Assembly: GCF_001570525.1 (NCBI RefSeq)
Contig: NZ_BBXC01000007.1
Span: 1,062,679 to 1,126,678 of the forward strand
Direction: 5' to 3'
Source: Herbidospora sakaeratensis
GTDB lineage: Bacteria > Actinomycetota > Actinomycetes > Streptosporangiales > Streptosporangiaceae
Length of the DNA: 64,000 nucleotides
The notes beneath the pieces are model-generated. The model worked only from the letters and a program-made list of their open reading frames with translations, had not been told where the DNA came from and ran no database searches. A program made the translations under genes and the position numbers. Positions 24,693 through 33,503 of the stretch are shown here, in pieces. The stretch's first letter is position 1; each line of letters starts with the position of its first letter.

Positions 24693-26105
24693 ATGGGACG
24701 GCAACTCAGCGCGCTCGACGCACAGTTCTTGAACTTCGAAACGGCCACGAACGTGGCGCACATCGCCAGCCTGGCGGTTTTGGAGGACGCGTCGGTCACG
24801 CGGGCCGGGATCATCGGCCTGCTCCGCTCCCGCCTCCACCTGGCGCCCCCGCTGAAGCGCCGGTTGGTCCGCGTCCCCTTCGGCCTCGACCACCCGTACT
24901 GGGACGAGTCGAAGGACGTCGACTTCGACTACCACGTGCGCGAACTGGCCCTCCCGGCCCCCGGCGACGACCACCAGCTGGCCGAGCAGGTGGCCCGCCT
25001 GCACGCCCGCCGGCTCGACCGCCACCGGCCGCTGTGGGAGATGTACCTGATCCACAACCTGGAGGGCGGCCGGTCGGCCGTCTACACCAAGGTCCACCAC
25101 GCCGCCATCGACGGCATCGCCGGCGCCGAGGTGCTGGCCACCCTCATGGACGTCACCCCCGAGCCCCGCGAGGTGCCGCCCTCCGAGGAGCTCGCCGTCG
25201 TGGCCCCCGAACCGGCGATCATGCTGAGCCGGGGCGTCGAACGTTTCCTCGACAGCCCCCAGGCGCTGCTGCGGTTCGTGGCCGGGGCGATCCCGAGGCT
25301 CGACGAGATCCCGGTGGTGTCGCAGATCCCCGGCACCGGCATGGTGTCGCGCTTCATCCGGGGCGCGGGCTGGCCCGGCGACACCGGCTCGGTGCTGCCC
25401 GACCTGCCCAGGCTGACCGTGCCCGCGACCCCGTTCTCCGGCCCGGTCTCGCCCCACCGCCGCTTCGCCTTCGGCCGCCTGCCGCTCCCCGAGGTGAAGA
25501 AGGTCAAGAACGAGCACGGCGTGACCGTCAACGACGTCGTCATGGCCGTGGCCGCCACCGCGCTGCGCCGCTGGCTCTCCCAGCGCGACGAGCTCCCGGT
25601 GGAGCCGCTGGTCGTCGGCATCCCGTTCTCCTCCAACGTCCGCCCCGAACTCGGCAACCAGGTGCTGCTGGCCACCACGACGCTGCCGACCAACGTCTCC
25701 GACCCCGAGACCCGGCTGCGCATGATCAGCGCCAACATGGCGACGGTCAAGGAGCGCTTCTCGGTCGCCCCGGCCCGCTGGCTGCTCGACTTCAGCCAGG
25801 CCATGCCCGCCGCGCTCAGCGGCCTGGCCGACCGCGCGGCCTTCCGGCTGGCGTCGGGCACGGTGTCGGCGATGAACCTGATGGTGTCGAACGTGCCGGG
25901 CCCGCAGCTGCCGCTGTACATCCTCGGGTCGCGGATCGTCGCCCACTACCCGCTGTCGGTGATCACCGACGTGAGCGGCGGCATGAACATCACGGTGTTC
26001 TCCTACGACGGCTTCCTCGACGTGGGGATCGTGGTCGACCGCGAGATGGTCCCGGACGTCTGGGACTTCATCGACTACATGAAGGACGCCCTCGCCGAGC
26101 TCTAG
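24693..26105 (+). CDS. Wax ester synthase/diacylglycerol acyltransferase (WS/DGAT)
   Basis: A 470-residue acyltransferase making wax esters or triacylglycerol from acyl-CoA. It has the canonical N-terminus LSALDAQFLNFET, the active-site HHxxxDG as KVHHAAIDGIAG (about residues 133-144), the PLWEMYLI motif and the C-terminal NLMVSNVPGPQLPLY segment. The ATG at 24693 gives the conserved MGRQLSALD start. It is a stand-alone gene, followed by about 600 bp of decayed sequence. Neutral-lipid storage is typical for actinobacteria. Confidence 0.92.
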   Translation: MGRQLSALDAQFLNFETATNVAHIASLAVLEDASVTRAGIIGLLRSRLHLAPPLKRRLVRVPFGLDHPYWDESKDVDFDYHVRELALPAPGDDHQLAEQVARLHARRLDRHRPLWEMYLIHNLEGGRSAVYTKVHHAAIDGIAGAEVLATLMDVTPEPREVPPSEELAVVAPEPAIMLSRGVERFLDSPQALLRFVAGAIPRLDEIPVVSQIPGTGMVSRFIRGAGWPGDTGSVLPDLPRLTVPATPFSGPVSPHRRFAFGRLPLPEVKKVKNEHGVTVNDVVMAVAATALRRWLSQRDELPVEPLVVGIPFSSNVRPELGNQVLLATTTLPTNVSDPETRLRMISANMATVKERFSVAPARWLLDFSQAMPAALSGLADRAAFRLASGTVSAMNLMVSNVPGPQLPLYILGSRIVAHYPLSVITDVSGGMNITVFSYDGFLDVGIVVDREMVPDVWDFIDYMKDALAEL

Positions 26106-26144
26106 ATGATGAGTCCAAGGCGTAGCCGCGGAGATAGGGCGAGG

Positions 26145-26273
26145 GTGCCCACGCTCGCACTGTACGTGAAGGTTGATGACCTGCTGAAGGCATCTCCAGG
26201 CCCGGCACCCTGGCGGCCGGAGAAGGGAAGCCGGCCTCGCCGACCTCTCGGTTCGCGGGAGGTGCGCGCGTGA
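26145..26273 (+). pseudogene. Remnant of a transposase N-terminus
   Basis: A 42-codon frame reads ALYVKVDDLLKAS...APWRPEKG, which recalls the opening of actinobacterial IS982-like transposases (ALYxxxDDLLK...LAPWRP). The frame then becomes low-complexity and stops, and no catalytic DDE part follows. It is probably a truncated insertion-sequence relic. No terminal inverted repeats were recognised. The segment 26274-26478 holds nothing I can assign. Confidence 0.35.
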
Positions 26274-26478
26274 GGTGGAAGCCGGAGTTCATCCGGGGCG
26301 ACCAGGCGCGCGGCCCCGGCGACGAGCCTCGCCCTGAGCGGGTCATGCCCCTGTCACCTGCACGAACGGCAACGGGGCCGGGTTGGTCGTCCGACCACAG
26401 AGGCAAGCCGGAGAACCGGCGCGTCCGCGGTCCATGTAACGGTGCCGGCCGGGTCACCCAGGCACCGGCGGGATCGCG

Positions 26479-26630
26479 GTGAACGGGCCGGCGCCCGACC
26501 CGGGCACGCGGGGGACGATCGGCGACGCCGAGTGGAAGAAGCTCCAGGACCGCGCCACCCGTTCGATCCCGAGGTGGTGCGCGAGCGCCTGGCCGCCCGG
26601 GAGCAGCGCAGCAAGAGGCGCTGGAGCTGA
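26479..26630 (+). pseudogene. Frameshifted small hypothetical gene
   Basis: Starting at the GTG at 26479, the sequence encodes PGTRGTIGDAEWKKLQDRAT. It then continues in a different frame as FDPEVVRERLAAREQRSKRRWS and a stop at 26630. The two halves join into one plausible roughly 50-residue charged protein, but 152 bp is not a multiple of three, so a 1-base indel near 26560 breaks it. A strong hairpin follows 16 bp after the stop, as expected at a gene end. Either a fresh pseudogene or a sequence error. Confidence 0.5.
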
Positions 26631-26645
26631 CGCGGGCCGCACACG

Positions 26646-26679
26646 AACGGCCCCGCCTCCCGGGGGCGGCGGGGCCGTT
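26646..26679. terminator. Strong bidirectional stem-loop terminator
   Basis: A perfect 12-bp stem, AACGGCCCCGCC pairing with GGCGGGGCCGTT, encloses a 10-nt loop. It lies between the plus-strand small gene remnant (ends 26630) and the minus-strand secreted-protein gene (ends 26733). No long T-run follows, as is common in GC-rich actinobacteria. Confidence 0.7.
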
Positions 26680-26732
26680 GCGGCACGCTCGCGGGTCGCC
26701 GCCGACGTGCCGGACTCTGCCTACGTGAGCGC

Positions 26733-27071
26733 TTACCGAGGGGCGAGTGACCCCGGCCCCATGTCCTCGTAGGTGATGGAGCTCGTGTTCACGTAGGCCG
26801 ACGGGTCGGTCTTGGACGATCGGCCGCCACCGTCGTAGTACTTGTTCGGACCGTAGCGCCACGCGCAGCCGCTCTGGACGCAGAACTGGGCCTTCAGCCG
26901 GAACATGCCCGTGGTGAGTCCGTTGTCGCAGTCGATCCAGGCCGTACGGAGGTCAGACGACCAGCCCTTGTTGCACGTGGGCGCGGCATGCGCAGGACCC
27001 GGAGTGACCAGCGTGACGCCACCTACGAGCACGAGGGTCGCGGCGGCACGGGCGAATCTTCCTAACTTCAT
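26733..27071 (-). CDS. Small secreted cysteine-containing protein
   Basis: A 112-residue precursor. A clear signal peptide (MKLGRFAR, core AAATLVLVGGVTLV, AHA cleavage near residue 30) is followed by a mature domain of about 82 residues with four cysteines (TCNKGW, DCDNG, FCVQSGC) able to form two disulfides. The ATG at 27071 was chosen because the signal peptide begins there. An upstream AT-rich region carries a palindrome. The family is not recognised. Export and disulfides suggest an extracellular role. Confidence 0.7.
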   Translation of the reverse strand: MKLGRFARAAATLVLVGGVTLVTPGPAHAAPTCNKGWSSDLRTAWIDCDNGLTTGMFRLKAQFCVQSGCAWRYGPNKYYDGGGRSSKTDPSAYVNTSSITYEDMGPGSLAPR

Positions 27072-27476
27072 GCAGTGTCCGTTTCTGGGAGCTTGAGGCA
27101 TAAAAGATTACGTTTGGTAATGTTGATTGTTATATGTGGCTAGAAGGGGATCAAGGGTGGCTGATTTGCCCAGTTGTGCCACATTGACCCGATGTCGGAC
27201 ATTCGCCTCGCGTGGCGATCAGGGTCGGCGCTCCCCGCCGCCGGCCGTCGACCACACCCGGATCGATCGATCCCGCCGCCGAGCTCGACCTGATGGCACC
27301 GGGTGCGGGCCACGTCGTCATCGGCTGAACGCGGAAAACGCCCGCCTCCACGAAGGGGGAGCGTCTTTTCGCTTCCGGGCGAGGCCCTCACCGCATGCCG
27401 AAGGTTCCGTAGTCGCGCGATTGCGAGGCGGTCCGGAAAGAGGAGTTCCGCTATCCGAGAGTCCCCGCACGAGCGG
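27072..27476. promoter_or_regulatory. AT-rich upstream region with ATTAC-N5-GTAAT palindrome
   Basis: This 405-bp gap holds no gene I can support. Near its left end, at 27107-27121, ATTAC and GTAAT flank a 5-bp spacer inside an unusually AT-rich stretch (27100-27140). It lies 36-50 bp upstream of the secreted-protein ATG on the minus strand. It is a plausible promoter/operator for that gene. The rest (27141-27476) is featureless. Confidence 0.35.
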
Positions 27477-27791
27477 TCAGTTCCAGTTTGTGGCGTCGAA
27501 TCCGAGGTCAGCGTTGCTGGTACCGGGCGGGACCTCGATATCTGGGCCTTCACAAGTTGCTCGGCCGTACAGTCCGGCGTACATGATCCAGGTCTGGTCG
27601 TCGTTGTTGACGACCGACCGCGCGGTACCGCCGCCGGGGATACGACCGCAGTTGCCCCACCAGGGCTTGTAGTGGGAGGTCATCTCCCCCTGGAAGTTGG
27701 CTGGGGGGTAGAAGCTGAGGGTGAGCCGTCCGGCCGGACGGTTCTCCGGTGGGGCCGTGTCCTCCAGGAATGCGAAGCTGCCGGGTGCCAT
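27477..27791 (-). CDS. Small protein resembling I36/crystallin-like inhibitors
   Basis: A 104-residue protein beginning at an ATG 22 bp after the end of the broken membrane-protein gene, with GAGG upstream. The segments FYPPANFQGEM, GGGTARSVVNNDDQTW, MYAGLYGRATC and the ending ADLGFDATNW resemble secreted peptidase-inhibitor I36/gamma-crystallin-like proteins. Unlike those, no signal peptide is visible, so it may be cytoplasmic, N-terminally truncated, or exported another way. Assignment is tentative and based on pattern memory only. Confidence 0.5.
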   Translation of the reverse strand: MAPGSFAFLEDTAPPENRPAGRLTLSFYPPANFQGEMTSHYKPWWGNCGRIPGGGTARSVVNNDDQTWIMYAGLYGRATCEGPDIEVPPGTSNADLGFDATNWN

Positions 27792-27812
27792 CGGCCCTCG
27801 TCGATCGGCTGA

Positions 27813-28613
27813 TCAGCGCGATTGCCGGTCATCGAGCGGGACGGGCTCGTCGGGGGCGTAACGCCAATCCGGCTCGGCGCCGCTCACGATGAAGTTCATG
27901 AGCTGACGCCACTGGGCCCTCTCCTCCGGAGGGGTGGTCGGAAACGGCAGCCGGTAACGGGCGAGCAGGTCGAACCGGTGGAGCTCGAAGGCGCTCCTGA
28001 GATGCTCTTCATATTCCGTGGCCGCCGAGATGGCCGAAACATACAGCAGATAGCGAGCGGCATCCCGCCGAAGAAACAGACGAGCCCCGCCGACATCGAC
28101 GATCCGGTGGTGTACGCGACCAAGGCGCCGCCGAACCCGAAAGCGACGAACCACAGCGACAGGACGAGCGAGAACTCCAGCGTGGCACGCGCGTCCTCCA
28201 CATCCTCGATCATGTCTCGCGGGAGAACGTAATAGAGGCCCGGCCACAGGATGATCAGGTCGGCTCCATACCGCCGCATCGGTAGAGCTCTGCGGCGCGC
28301 AGGACGTTGCCCAGGCGCGTGGGCAGAACATGCCGCTCGTCGGGATAGACGCGAAAGACGGCGAGGTCGGCGTTCTCCGCCTGCCGGGCCAAGGAGACGA
28401 ACAAGGTCAGGCGCGTCAGCGGATATCCCTCGAAGAGCCGGTTGATGTTCCGCCAGAAGAGGCGGCGAAATAGCCCACCAGCACGACGAACTGAACCGTG
28501 AGGGATTGGGCGTTCCACCAGGCGACCAGAGTCGCGAATCCGTCTCCCTGTACCAGCACGGGGAGAAAGGGCAGGTCGAGAGATCGCGGTTCTTCTCGGA
28601 GCTCATGGGCCAC
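27813..28613 (-). pseudogene. Membrane-protein gene broken by three frameshifts
   Basis: From the ATG at 28613 the minus strand encodes MAHELREEPRSLDL...QFVVLVGYFA. It then continues in a second frame from about 28470 (LFRRLFWRNINRLFEGYPL...LRAAELYR), in a third frame from about 28280 (YGADLIILWPGLYYVLP... with two membrane helices), and back in the first frame from about 28060 (ARYLLYVSAISAATEYEEHL...DEPVPLDDRQ) to the stop at 27813. Joined, this is one roughly 266-residue protein with about three transmembrane helices. Each join is locally seamless, so recent decay or clustered indel errors are likely. The family is not recognised. Confidence 0.75.
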
Positions 28614-28694
28614 CCCCAGACCGGGTTATCGCCAAGCCCCCGGTGTCAGCACGGCGACGGCCTCATGTCAGCGCCGCCCCGCACCGTATGACCC

Positions 28695-29621
28695 ATGAAC
28701 GGTTCCGCGATCGCGGCCACGGGGCTGCGCAAGGCATACAGAGACAAGGTCGTGCTCGACGGCATCGACCTCGACGTCCGGGCCGGCACGGTGTTCGCGC
28801 TGCTCGGACCCAACGGCGCGGGCAAGACCACCACGGTCAACGTGCTGACCACGCTGCTGGCCCCCGACGCCGGCACGGTGCTCGTCGCCGGGCACGACGT
28901 GACCACCGAGACCCGGGCGGTGCGCGCCGCGATCGGCGTGACCGGCCAGTTCGCCTCGGTCGACCTTCTCCTCACCGGCGAGGAGAACCTCCAGATGATG
29001 GCCGACCTGCTGCGGCTGCCGCGGGCGGAGGGGCGGCGGCGCGTCTCGGGGCTGCTCGACCGGTTCGACCTCACGCAGGCGGCCGGCCGGCCCGCCGCCT
29101 CCTACTCCGGCGGCATGCGCCGCAAGCTCGACCTCGCCATGACGCTGGTCGGCCGGCCGCAGATCATCTTCCTGGACGAGCCCACGACCGGCCTCGACCC
29201 CCGCAGCCGCCGCACCATGTGGGAGATCATCCGCGAGCTGGTGGCCGACGGCACCACCATCTTCCTGACCACCCAGTACCTGGAGGAGGCCGACCAGCTG
29301 GCCGGGCGGGTCGCCGTGCTCGACCACGGCCGCCTGGTCGCCGAGGGCGCCCCGGCGGAGCTCAAGCGGCGGGTGCCCGGCAGCCACGTCCGGCTCCGGT
29401 TCGCCGAGCGGCGCGACCTCGACGCCGCGGCGCGTGTCCTCGACGGCGCGACCCCGGACGACGACGAGCTGACCCTGCGGGTGCCCGGCGACGGCGGCGT
29501 GCGTTCGCTGCGCGCCCTGCTCGACCGCCTCGACGCGCACGGCGTCGAGGTCGGCGAACTGTCCGTGCACACCCCCGACCTCGACGACGTCTTCCTCTCC
29601 CTCACCGGCGGTGCACGATGA
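28695..29621 (+). CDS. ABC transporter ATP-binding protein, DrrA type
   Basis: A 308-residue ATPase of the daunorubicin-resistance (DrrA) group. It has Walker A GPNGAGKT, the Q-loop VTGQFASVDLLLTGEENL, the ABC signature SYSGGMRRKLDLA, Walker B IIFLDEPTTGLD and an H-loop replaced by glutamine (FLTTQYLEEAD), as is usual in DrrA proteins. Its stop overlaps the permease start by 4 bp, so the two form an exporter of a drug, lipid or secondary metabolite. The substrate cannot be told. A convergent AfsR-like regulator follows the pair. Confidence 0.9.
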   Translation: MNGSAIAATGLRKAYRDKVVLDGIDLDVRAGTVFALLGPNGAGKTTTVNVLTTLLAPDAGTVLVAGHDVTTETRAVRAAIGVTGQFASVDLLLTGEENLQMMADLLRLPRAEGRRRVSGLLDRFDLTQAAGRPAASYSGGMRRKLDLAMTLVGRPQIIFLDEPTTGLDPRSRRTMWEIIRELVADGTTIFLTTQYLEEADQLAGRVAVLDHGRLVAEGAPAELKRRVPGSHVRLRFAERRDLDAAARVLDGATPDDDELTLRVPGDGGVRSLRALLDRLDAHGVEVGELSVHTPDLDDVFLSLTGGAR

Positions 29622-30367
29622 GAACCCTGTCCGACTCCACGACCATGCTGCGCCGCAACGTCCGGCACGCCGTGCGCAACCCGATCTCGGTCATCAACGC
29701 CCTGCTGCTGCCGGTCTTCCTGATCTTCCTGATGGTGTACGTCCTGGGCGACGGCTTCGACGTCGGGGTGGACTACATCGACTACGCCACCCCCGGCCTG
29801 ATCATCATGACCATCTGCTACGGCGTCACCTCGACCACGGTCGCCGTCAACACCGACATGACGACCGGGTTCATCAACCGGCTCCGCGTCATGGACGTCT
29901 CCCGCGCCGCCGTCCTGAACGCCCACGTGATCGTGACCACGCTGCGCAGCCTGCTGGCCATCGCGGTGGTCGTCGGGATCGCGTTCCTGATGGGGTTCGC
30001 GCCGGCGGCCGGGCCCGTGGAGTGGCTCGGCGCGATCGGCGTCGTCGTGCTGACGGTGGTGGCGGTGGCGTGGCTGGCCGTCGCGTTCGGGCTGGCCGCG
30101 AAGACCCCGGAGAGCGCCGGGATCATCGCCGCCCCGCTGATGCTGCTGCCGTTCCTGAGCAGCGCGTTCGTGCCCGCCGAGCGGATGGGGCCGGGCGTGG
30201 CGCAGTTCGCCGCCTACCAGCCGTTCAGCTCCGTCATCGAGGCCCTGCGCGGGTTCCTGGCCGGGACCCCGGCGACCGGCGCGGCGGTGGCGGCGGCCGC
30301 CTGGTGCGTGGGGATCGCGGTGGTCAGCTATGTCTGGGCGCGGGCCACCTTCACGAAGCGAGTGTGA
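29618..30367 (+). CDS. ABC-2 type permease, DrrB family
   Basis: A 249-residue integral membrane protein with about six hydrophobic segments. The first is LLLPVFLIFLMVYVLGDGF, and the late segment carries the ABC-2 pattern FLSSAFVPAERMGPGVAQ and YQPFSSVIEALRGFL. It is coupled to the DrrA-type ATPase. Its last 17 bp overlap the 3' end of the convergent regulator gene, so transcripts of the two genes are antisense at their ends. Confidence 0.88.
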   Translation: MRTLSDSTTMLRRNVRHAVRNPISVINALLLPVFLIFLMVYVLGDGFDVGVDYIDYATPGLIIMTICYGVTSTTVAVNTDMTTGFINRLRVMDVSRAAVLNAHVIVTTLRSLLAIAVVVGIAFLMGFAPAAGPVEWLGAIGVVVLTVVAVAWLAVAFGLAAKTPESAGIIAAPLMLLPFLSSAFVPAERMGPGVAQFAAYQPFSSVIEALRGFLAGTPATGAAVAAAAWCVGIAVVSYVWARATFTKRV

Positions 30368-33300
30368 CCTCCGCCAGCTCCCGCCAGTCGCGCCGCCCTC
30401 CCTCGTGGACCGCCTCGGTGAACCCCTGGTCGCCGAGGCGGTCGCGCGTCTCGGCGGAGATCCGGGCGACGTCCGGCAGCGAGTGGTCGGGGGTGCCGCG
30501 CACGGCCTCGGCCGCGCCGAGCAGCCGCGCGGCCTGTTCGTGCTCGCCCCGGCGGAGCGCGAGGTCGGCGAGCCCGATCAGCATGGTGGCGATCATCGGC
30601 GGATATCCGGCGGCCACGGCCACCCGGAACGCCTCGGCCCGGTAGCGGCGGGCCTCGGCGAGGTCGTCGGCGAGGGCGCCGTGCGCGTCCATGGCCAGCG
30701 CGCGGATCCAGCCCATCGGGTCGTCGTCGCCCAGCAGCGTCTCGGCCGAGGCCAGCTGCCGCAGGGCCTCGTCGTGGTCGCCGCGCCAGCGGGCCAGCTG
30801 GCCCTTCGCCACGGCGAGTTCGGCCAGCACGTTGGGCCACGCGATGCCGCCCGCCCGCCGCTGCGCCTCGGCCATCGCGGCCGCGCAGCGGTCCTCGTCG
30901 CCGAGCAGCCAGTAGAGCTGGGCCTGCCGGGCGCGCAGGCCGACGACGTCCTCGATCGCGCCGACCTCGGTCAGCGCGGTGACCGCCTCCTCGTAGTGGG
31001 CGCACGCCCGCTCGAACGCGCCCTTCATGGCGAGCCGGTCGGCCACGAACGCCAGCGCCGACGAGACGCCCCACCGGTCGCCGACCTCGCGGAACCCGGC
31101 GAGGGCGATCTCCCCGTCGGTGTCGACGCCGGTCTCGTCGCCGCCGATCGACAGCCGCAGCCGGGCCCGGCTGAGCCGGGCCTGCGCGCGCACCCACGGG
31201 TCGTCGTCGAGGGTCAGCGGGTCGAACGCCGACAGGAACTCGGCCGGCTCGCGCAGCATGCGCTCCAGCGGTTCGATGAAGCCGAGCATGGGGTGCCGGT
31301 GGCCGCCGCGCCGGGCCAGCCGGTGGGCCTCCAGGATCCACTTCTCGGCCTGGAAGTGGTCGCCGCCGAGCCCGGAGGTTACGAACACCGTGACGATCGT
31401 GTACGCCAGCGCCCGCACCTCGTCGGACACCTCGCCCGGCAGCGAGGCCGCCGCGAGGCTCAGCTCGGCGCCCTCGGCCCGGTGCCCGCCCAGATACCAG
31501 TACCAGCCCGCCGCCGCGGCCAGCCGCATCGCCTCCTCCGCGCGGCCGTCGGCGATGGCCCCGCGCAGGGCGGCCGAGACGTTGTCGTGCTCGGCCTCCA
31601 GCGCGGCCAGCCAGTCGAGCTGCCCGGCCCCCCGCAGGTGGGGGTCGGCCGTCTCGGCCAGTTCGGTGAAGTAGGCGAGGTGCGCCAGCCGGGCCGCCTC
31701 GGTCTCCCCGGCCTCGGCGAGCCGGTCGGCCGCGTACTCGGCGATGACGCCCAGCATCCGGTAGCGGGGCGCGCCGGCGCCGTCGGCGAGCACCAGCGAC
31801 TTCTCCACCAGCGCGGTCAGCAGGTCCTCCTCGCCGCAGACCCGCACGGCCGCCTCCAGGCTCGCGCCGCCCGCGAACACCGACAACCGCCGCAGCACGC
31901 CGCGCTCGTCGTCCGACAGCAGGTCCCAGCTCCAGTCGACGACCGCGCGCAGCGTCCGGTGGTGCGGCAGCGCGGTCCGGCTGCCGCCCGTCAGCAGCCG
32001 GAACCGGTCGTCGAGGCGGCGGGCCAGCTGCTCGACCGACATGGTGCGCAGCCGGGCCGCGGCCAGCTCGATCGCCAGCGGCATGCCGTCGAGCGCCCGG
32101 CAGATCCGGGCCATGGCCGCCAGGGTGGGTTCGTCGTCGCCGACGTCCTGGCGCACCAGGGCGGCGCGGTCGCGCAGCAGCCGTAGCGCCGCGTCGGAGG
32201 CGAGCGGCTCGACCTGCCAGAGCACCTCGCCGGTGATGCCGAGCGGCTCGCGGCTGGTGGCCAGGATGCGCAGCCGCCGGCACTCGCCCAGCAGCCGGTC
32301 GGCGAACGCGGCGGCGGCCTCGATCACGTGCTCGCAGTTGTCCAGGACCAGCAGGATCTCGCGGTCGCGCAGCGCGGTGACGAGCCGGTCGACCGGCTCC
32401 CCGGCCCGCACCCCGCCGAGCAGGGCCTGGTCGCGCAGGCCGATCGCGGTGAGCGCGGCCTGCGCCAGGTCGCCGCCCGGCCGCAGCGGGGCCAGCTCGA
32501 CCAGCCACACCCCGTCGGGCAGGCCGGGCAGCAGGCTCCGCGCGGTCTCGGTGGCCAGCCGGGTCTTGCCCGTGCCGCCCATGCCGGTCAGGGTGACCAG
32601 CCGGTGCCCGGCCGCCAGGGCGGCGACCCCGGCGAGCTCGTCGTCCTTGCCGACGAAGCTCGTCAGCTCGGCGCGCAGGTTGGTGGCCCGCCGCTCGCCG
32701 CCCGCCTCGCCCCGCAGGACGGCGGTGTGCAGGGCGGTCAGCTCGGCCGACGGGTCGACGCCCAGCTCGTCGGCGAGCCGTTCGCGGGTGCGCTGGTAGA
32801 GGGTGAGCGCCTCCGCGCCGCGCCCCGCCTCGGCCAGCGCCCGCATCAGCGCCCCGACGAAACCCTCGCGCAGCGGGTGGGCGGCCACCAGGCCGGTCAG
32901 CTCGGTGACCAGCTCCGCGCCGTGGCCGAGGCGCAGGTCGGCGTCGATCCGGTCGCCGAGCGCGGCGAGGTGCAGCTCGTCGAGGCGGGTGACGGCGGCG
33001 TCGAAGGTCTCGCTGCCGCGCAGCGCGACGTCGGCCAGGGCCGGGCCGCGCCACAACCCCAGGGCCGACCGCAGCAGCTCGGCCCGCGCCGGGGGTTCGG
33101 CCGTGCGGGCCTGGGCGACCAGGCGCTCGAACCGGGCGGCGTCGACCGCGTCGGGGGCCACGGCCAGCCGGTAGCCGCCGGAGTCCGCCTCGACCGTCCC
33201 GTCCGGGAGCACCCGGCGCAGCCGGGACACCAGGGCCTGCACCGCGTTGATCTCGTCGGCGGGCGGCCGCTCGCCCCAGATCCAGTCGACCAGGCGCGAG

Positions 33301-33428
33301 CGCGTCACGATCCGGCCGGGCTCCAGGGCGAGCGCGGCCAGCAGGCCCCGCAACCTGGCTCCGGGAACCTCCACCACGGAACCGGCCTCGTTCCGGACCT
33401 CGAACGGCCCGAGCAAGTCAACGCGCAC
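30351..33428 (-). CDS. AfsR/BTAD-type ATPase transcriptional regulator
   Basis: A 1025-residue SARP-like regulator. An OmpR-type winged helix (VDLLGPFEVRN...GRIVTRSRLVDWIWG, residues about 1-90) is followed by a bacterial transcriptional activator domain (about 95-245), an NB-ARC/AAA ATPase with GMGGTGKTRLA (about 291-301) and VLDNCEHVIEAA, and a long TPR-like helical C-terminus. Such proteins activate secondary-metabolism or transport genes. The GTG at 33428 puts the winged helix at the N-terminus, and the alternative start at 33467 adds 13 poor residues. It converges on the DrrAB-like genes with 17 bp of overlap, so control of them is possible but unproven. Confidence 0.88.
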   Translation of the reverse strand: MRVDLLGPFEVRNEAGSVVEVPGARLRGLLAALALEPGRIVTRSRLVDWIWGERPPADEINAVQALVSRLRRVLPDGTVEADSGGYRLAVAPDAVDAARFERLVAQARTAEPPARAELLRSALGLWRGPALADVALRGSETFDAAVTRLDELHLAALGDRIDADLRLGHGAELVTELTGLVAAHPLREGFVGALMRALAEAGRGAEALTLYQRTRERLADELGVDPSAELTALHTAVLRGEAGGERRATNLRAELTSFVGKDDELAGVAALAAGHRLVTLTGMGGTGKTRLATETARSLLPGLPDGVWLVELAPLRPGGDLAQAALTAIGLRDQALLGGVRAGEPVDRLVTALRDREILLVLDNCEHVIEAAAAFADRLLGECRRLRILATSREPLGITGEVLWQVEPLASDAALRLLRDRAALVRQDVGDDEPTLAAMARICRALDGMPLAIELAAARLRTMSVEQLARRLDDRFRLLTGGSRTALPHHRTLRAVVDWSWDLLSDDERGVLRRLSVFAGGASLEAAVRVCGEEDLLTALVEKSLVLADGAGAPRYRMLGVIAEYAADRLAEAGETEAARLAHLAYFTELAETADPHLRGAGQLDWLAALEAEHDNVSAALRGAIADGRAEEAMRLAAAAGWYWYLGGHRAEGAELSLAAASLPGEVSDEVRALAYTIVTVFVTSGLGGDHFQAEKWILEAHRLARRGGHRHPMLGFIEPLERMLREPAEFLSAFDPLTLDDDPWVRAQARLSRARLRLSIGGDETGVDTDGEIALAGFREVGDRWGVSSALAFVADRLAMKGAFERACAHYEEAVTALTEVGAIEDVVGLRARQAQLYWLLGDEDRCAAAMAEAQRRAGGIAWPNVLAELAVAKGQLARWRGDHDEALRQLASAETLLGDDDPMGWIRALAMDAHGALADDLAEARRYRAEAFRVAVAAGYPPMIATMLIGLADLALRRGEHEQAARLLGAAEAVRGTPDHSLPDVARISAETRDRLGDQGFTEAVHEGGRRDWRELAEVTLAS

Positions 33429-33503
33429 AGGGCAGTATCGCCCAGAACCCGACCAAGCCACTCGCAAGGGTGCTCCAAGTCGCGATCTCTACCGTCGGGG
33501 TCC

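Noticed and set aside
30328-33054. Long open frame in the minus strand within the AfsR-like gene region
   Set aside because: It is a shifted frame of the regulator gene, full of Arg/Gly/Pro, without motifs.
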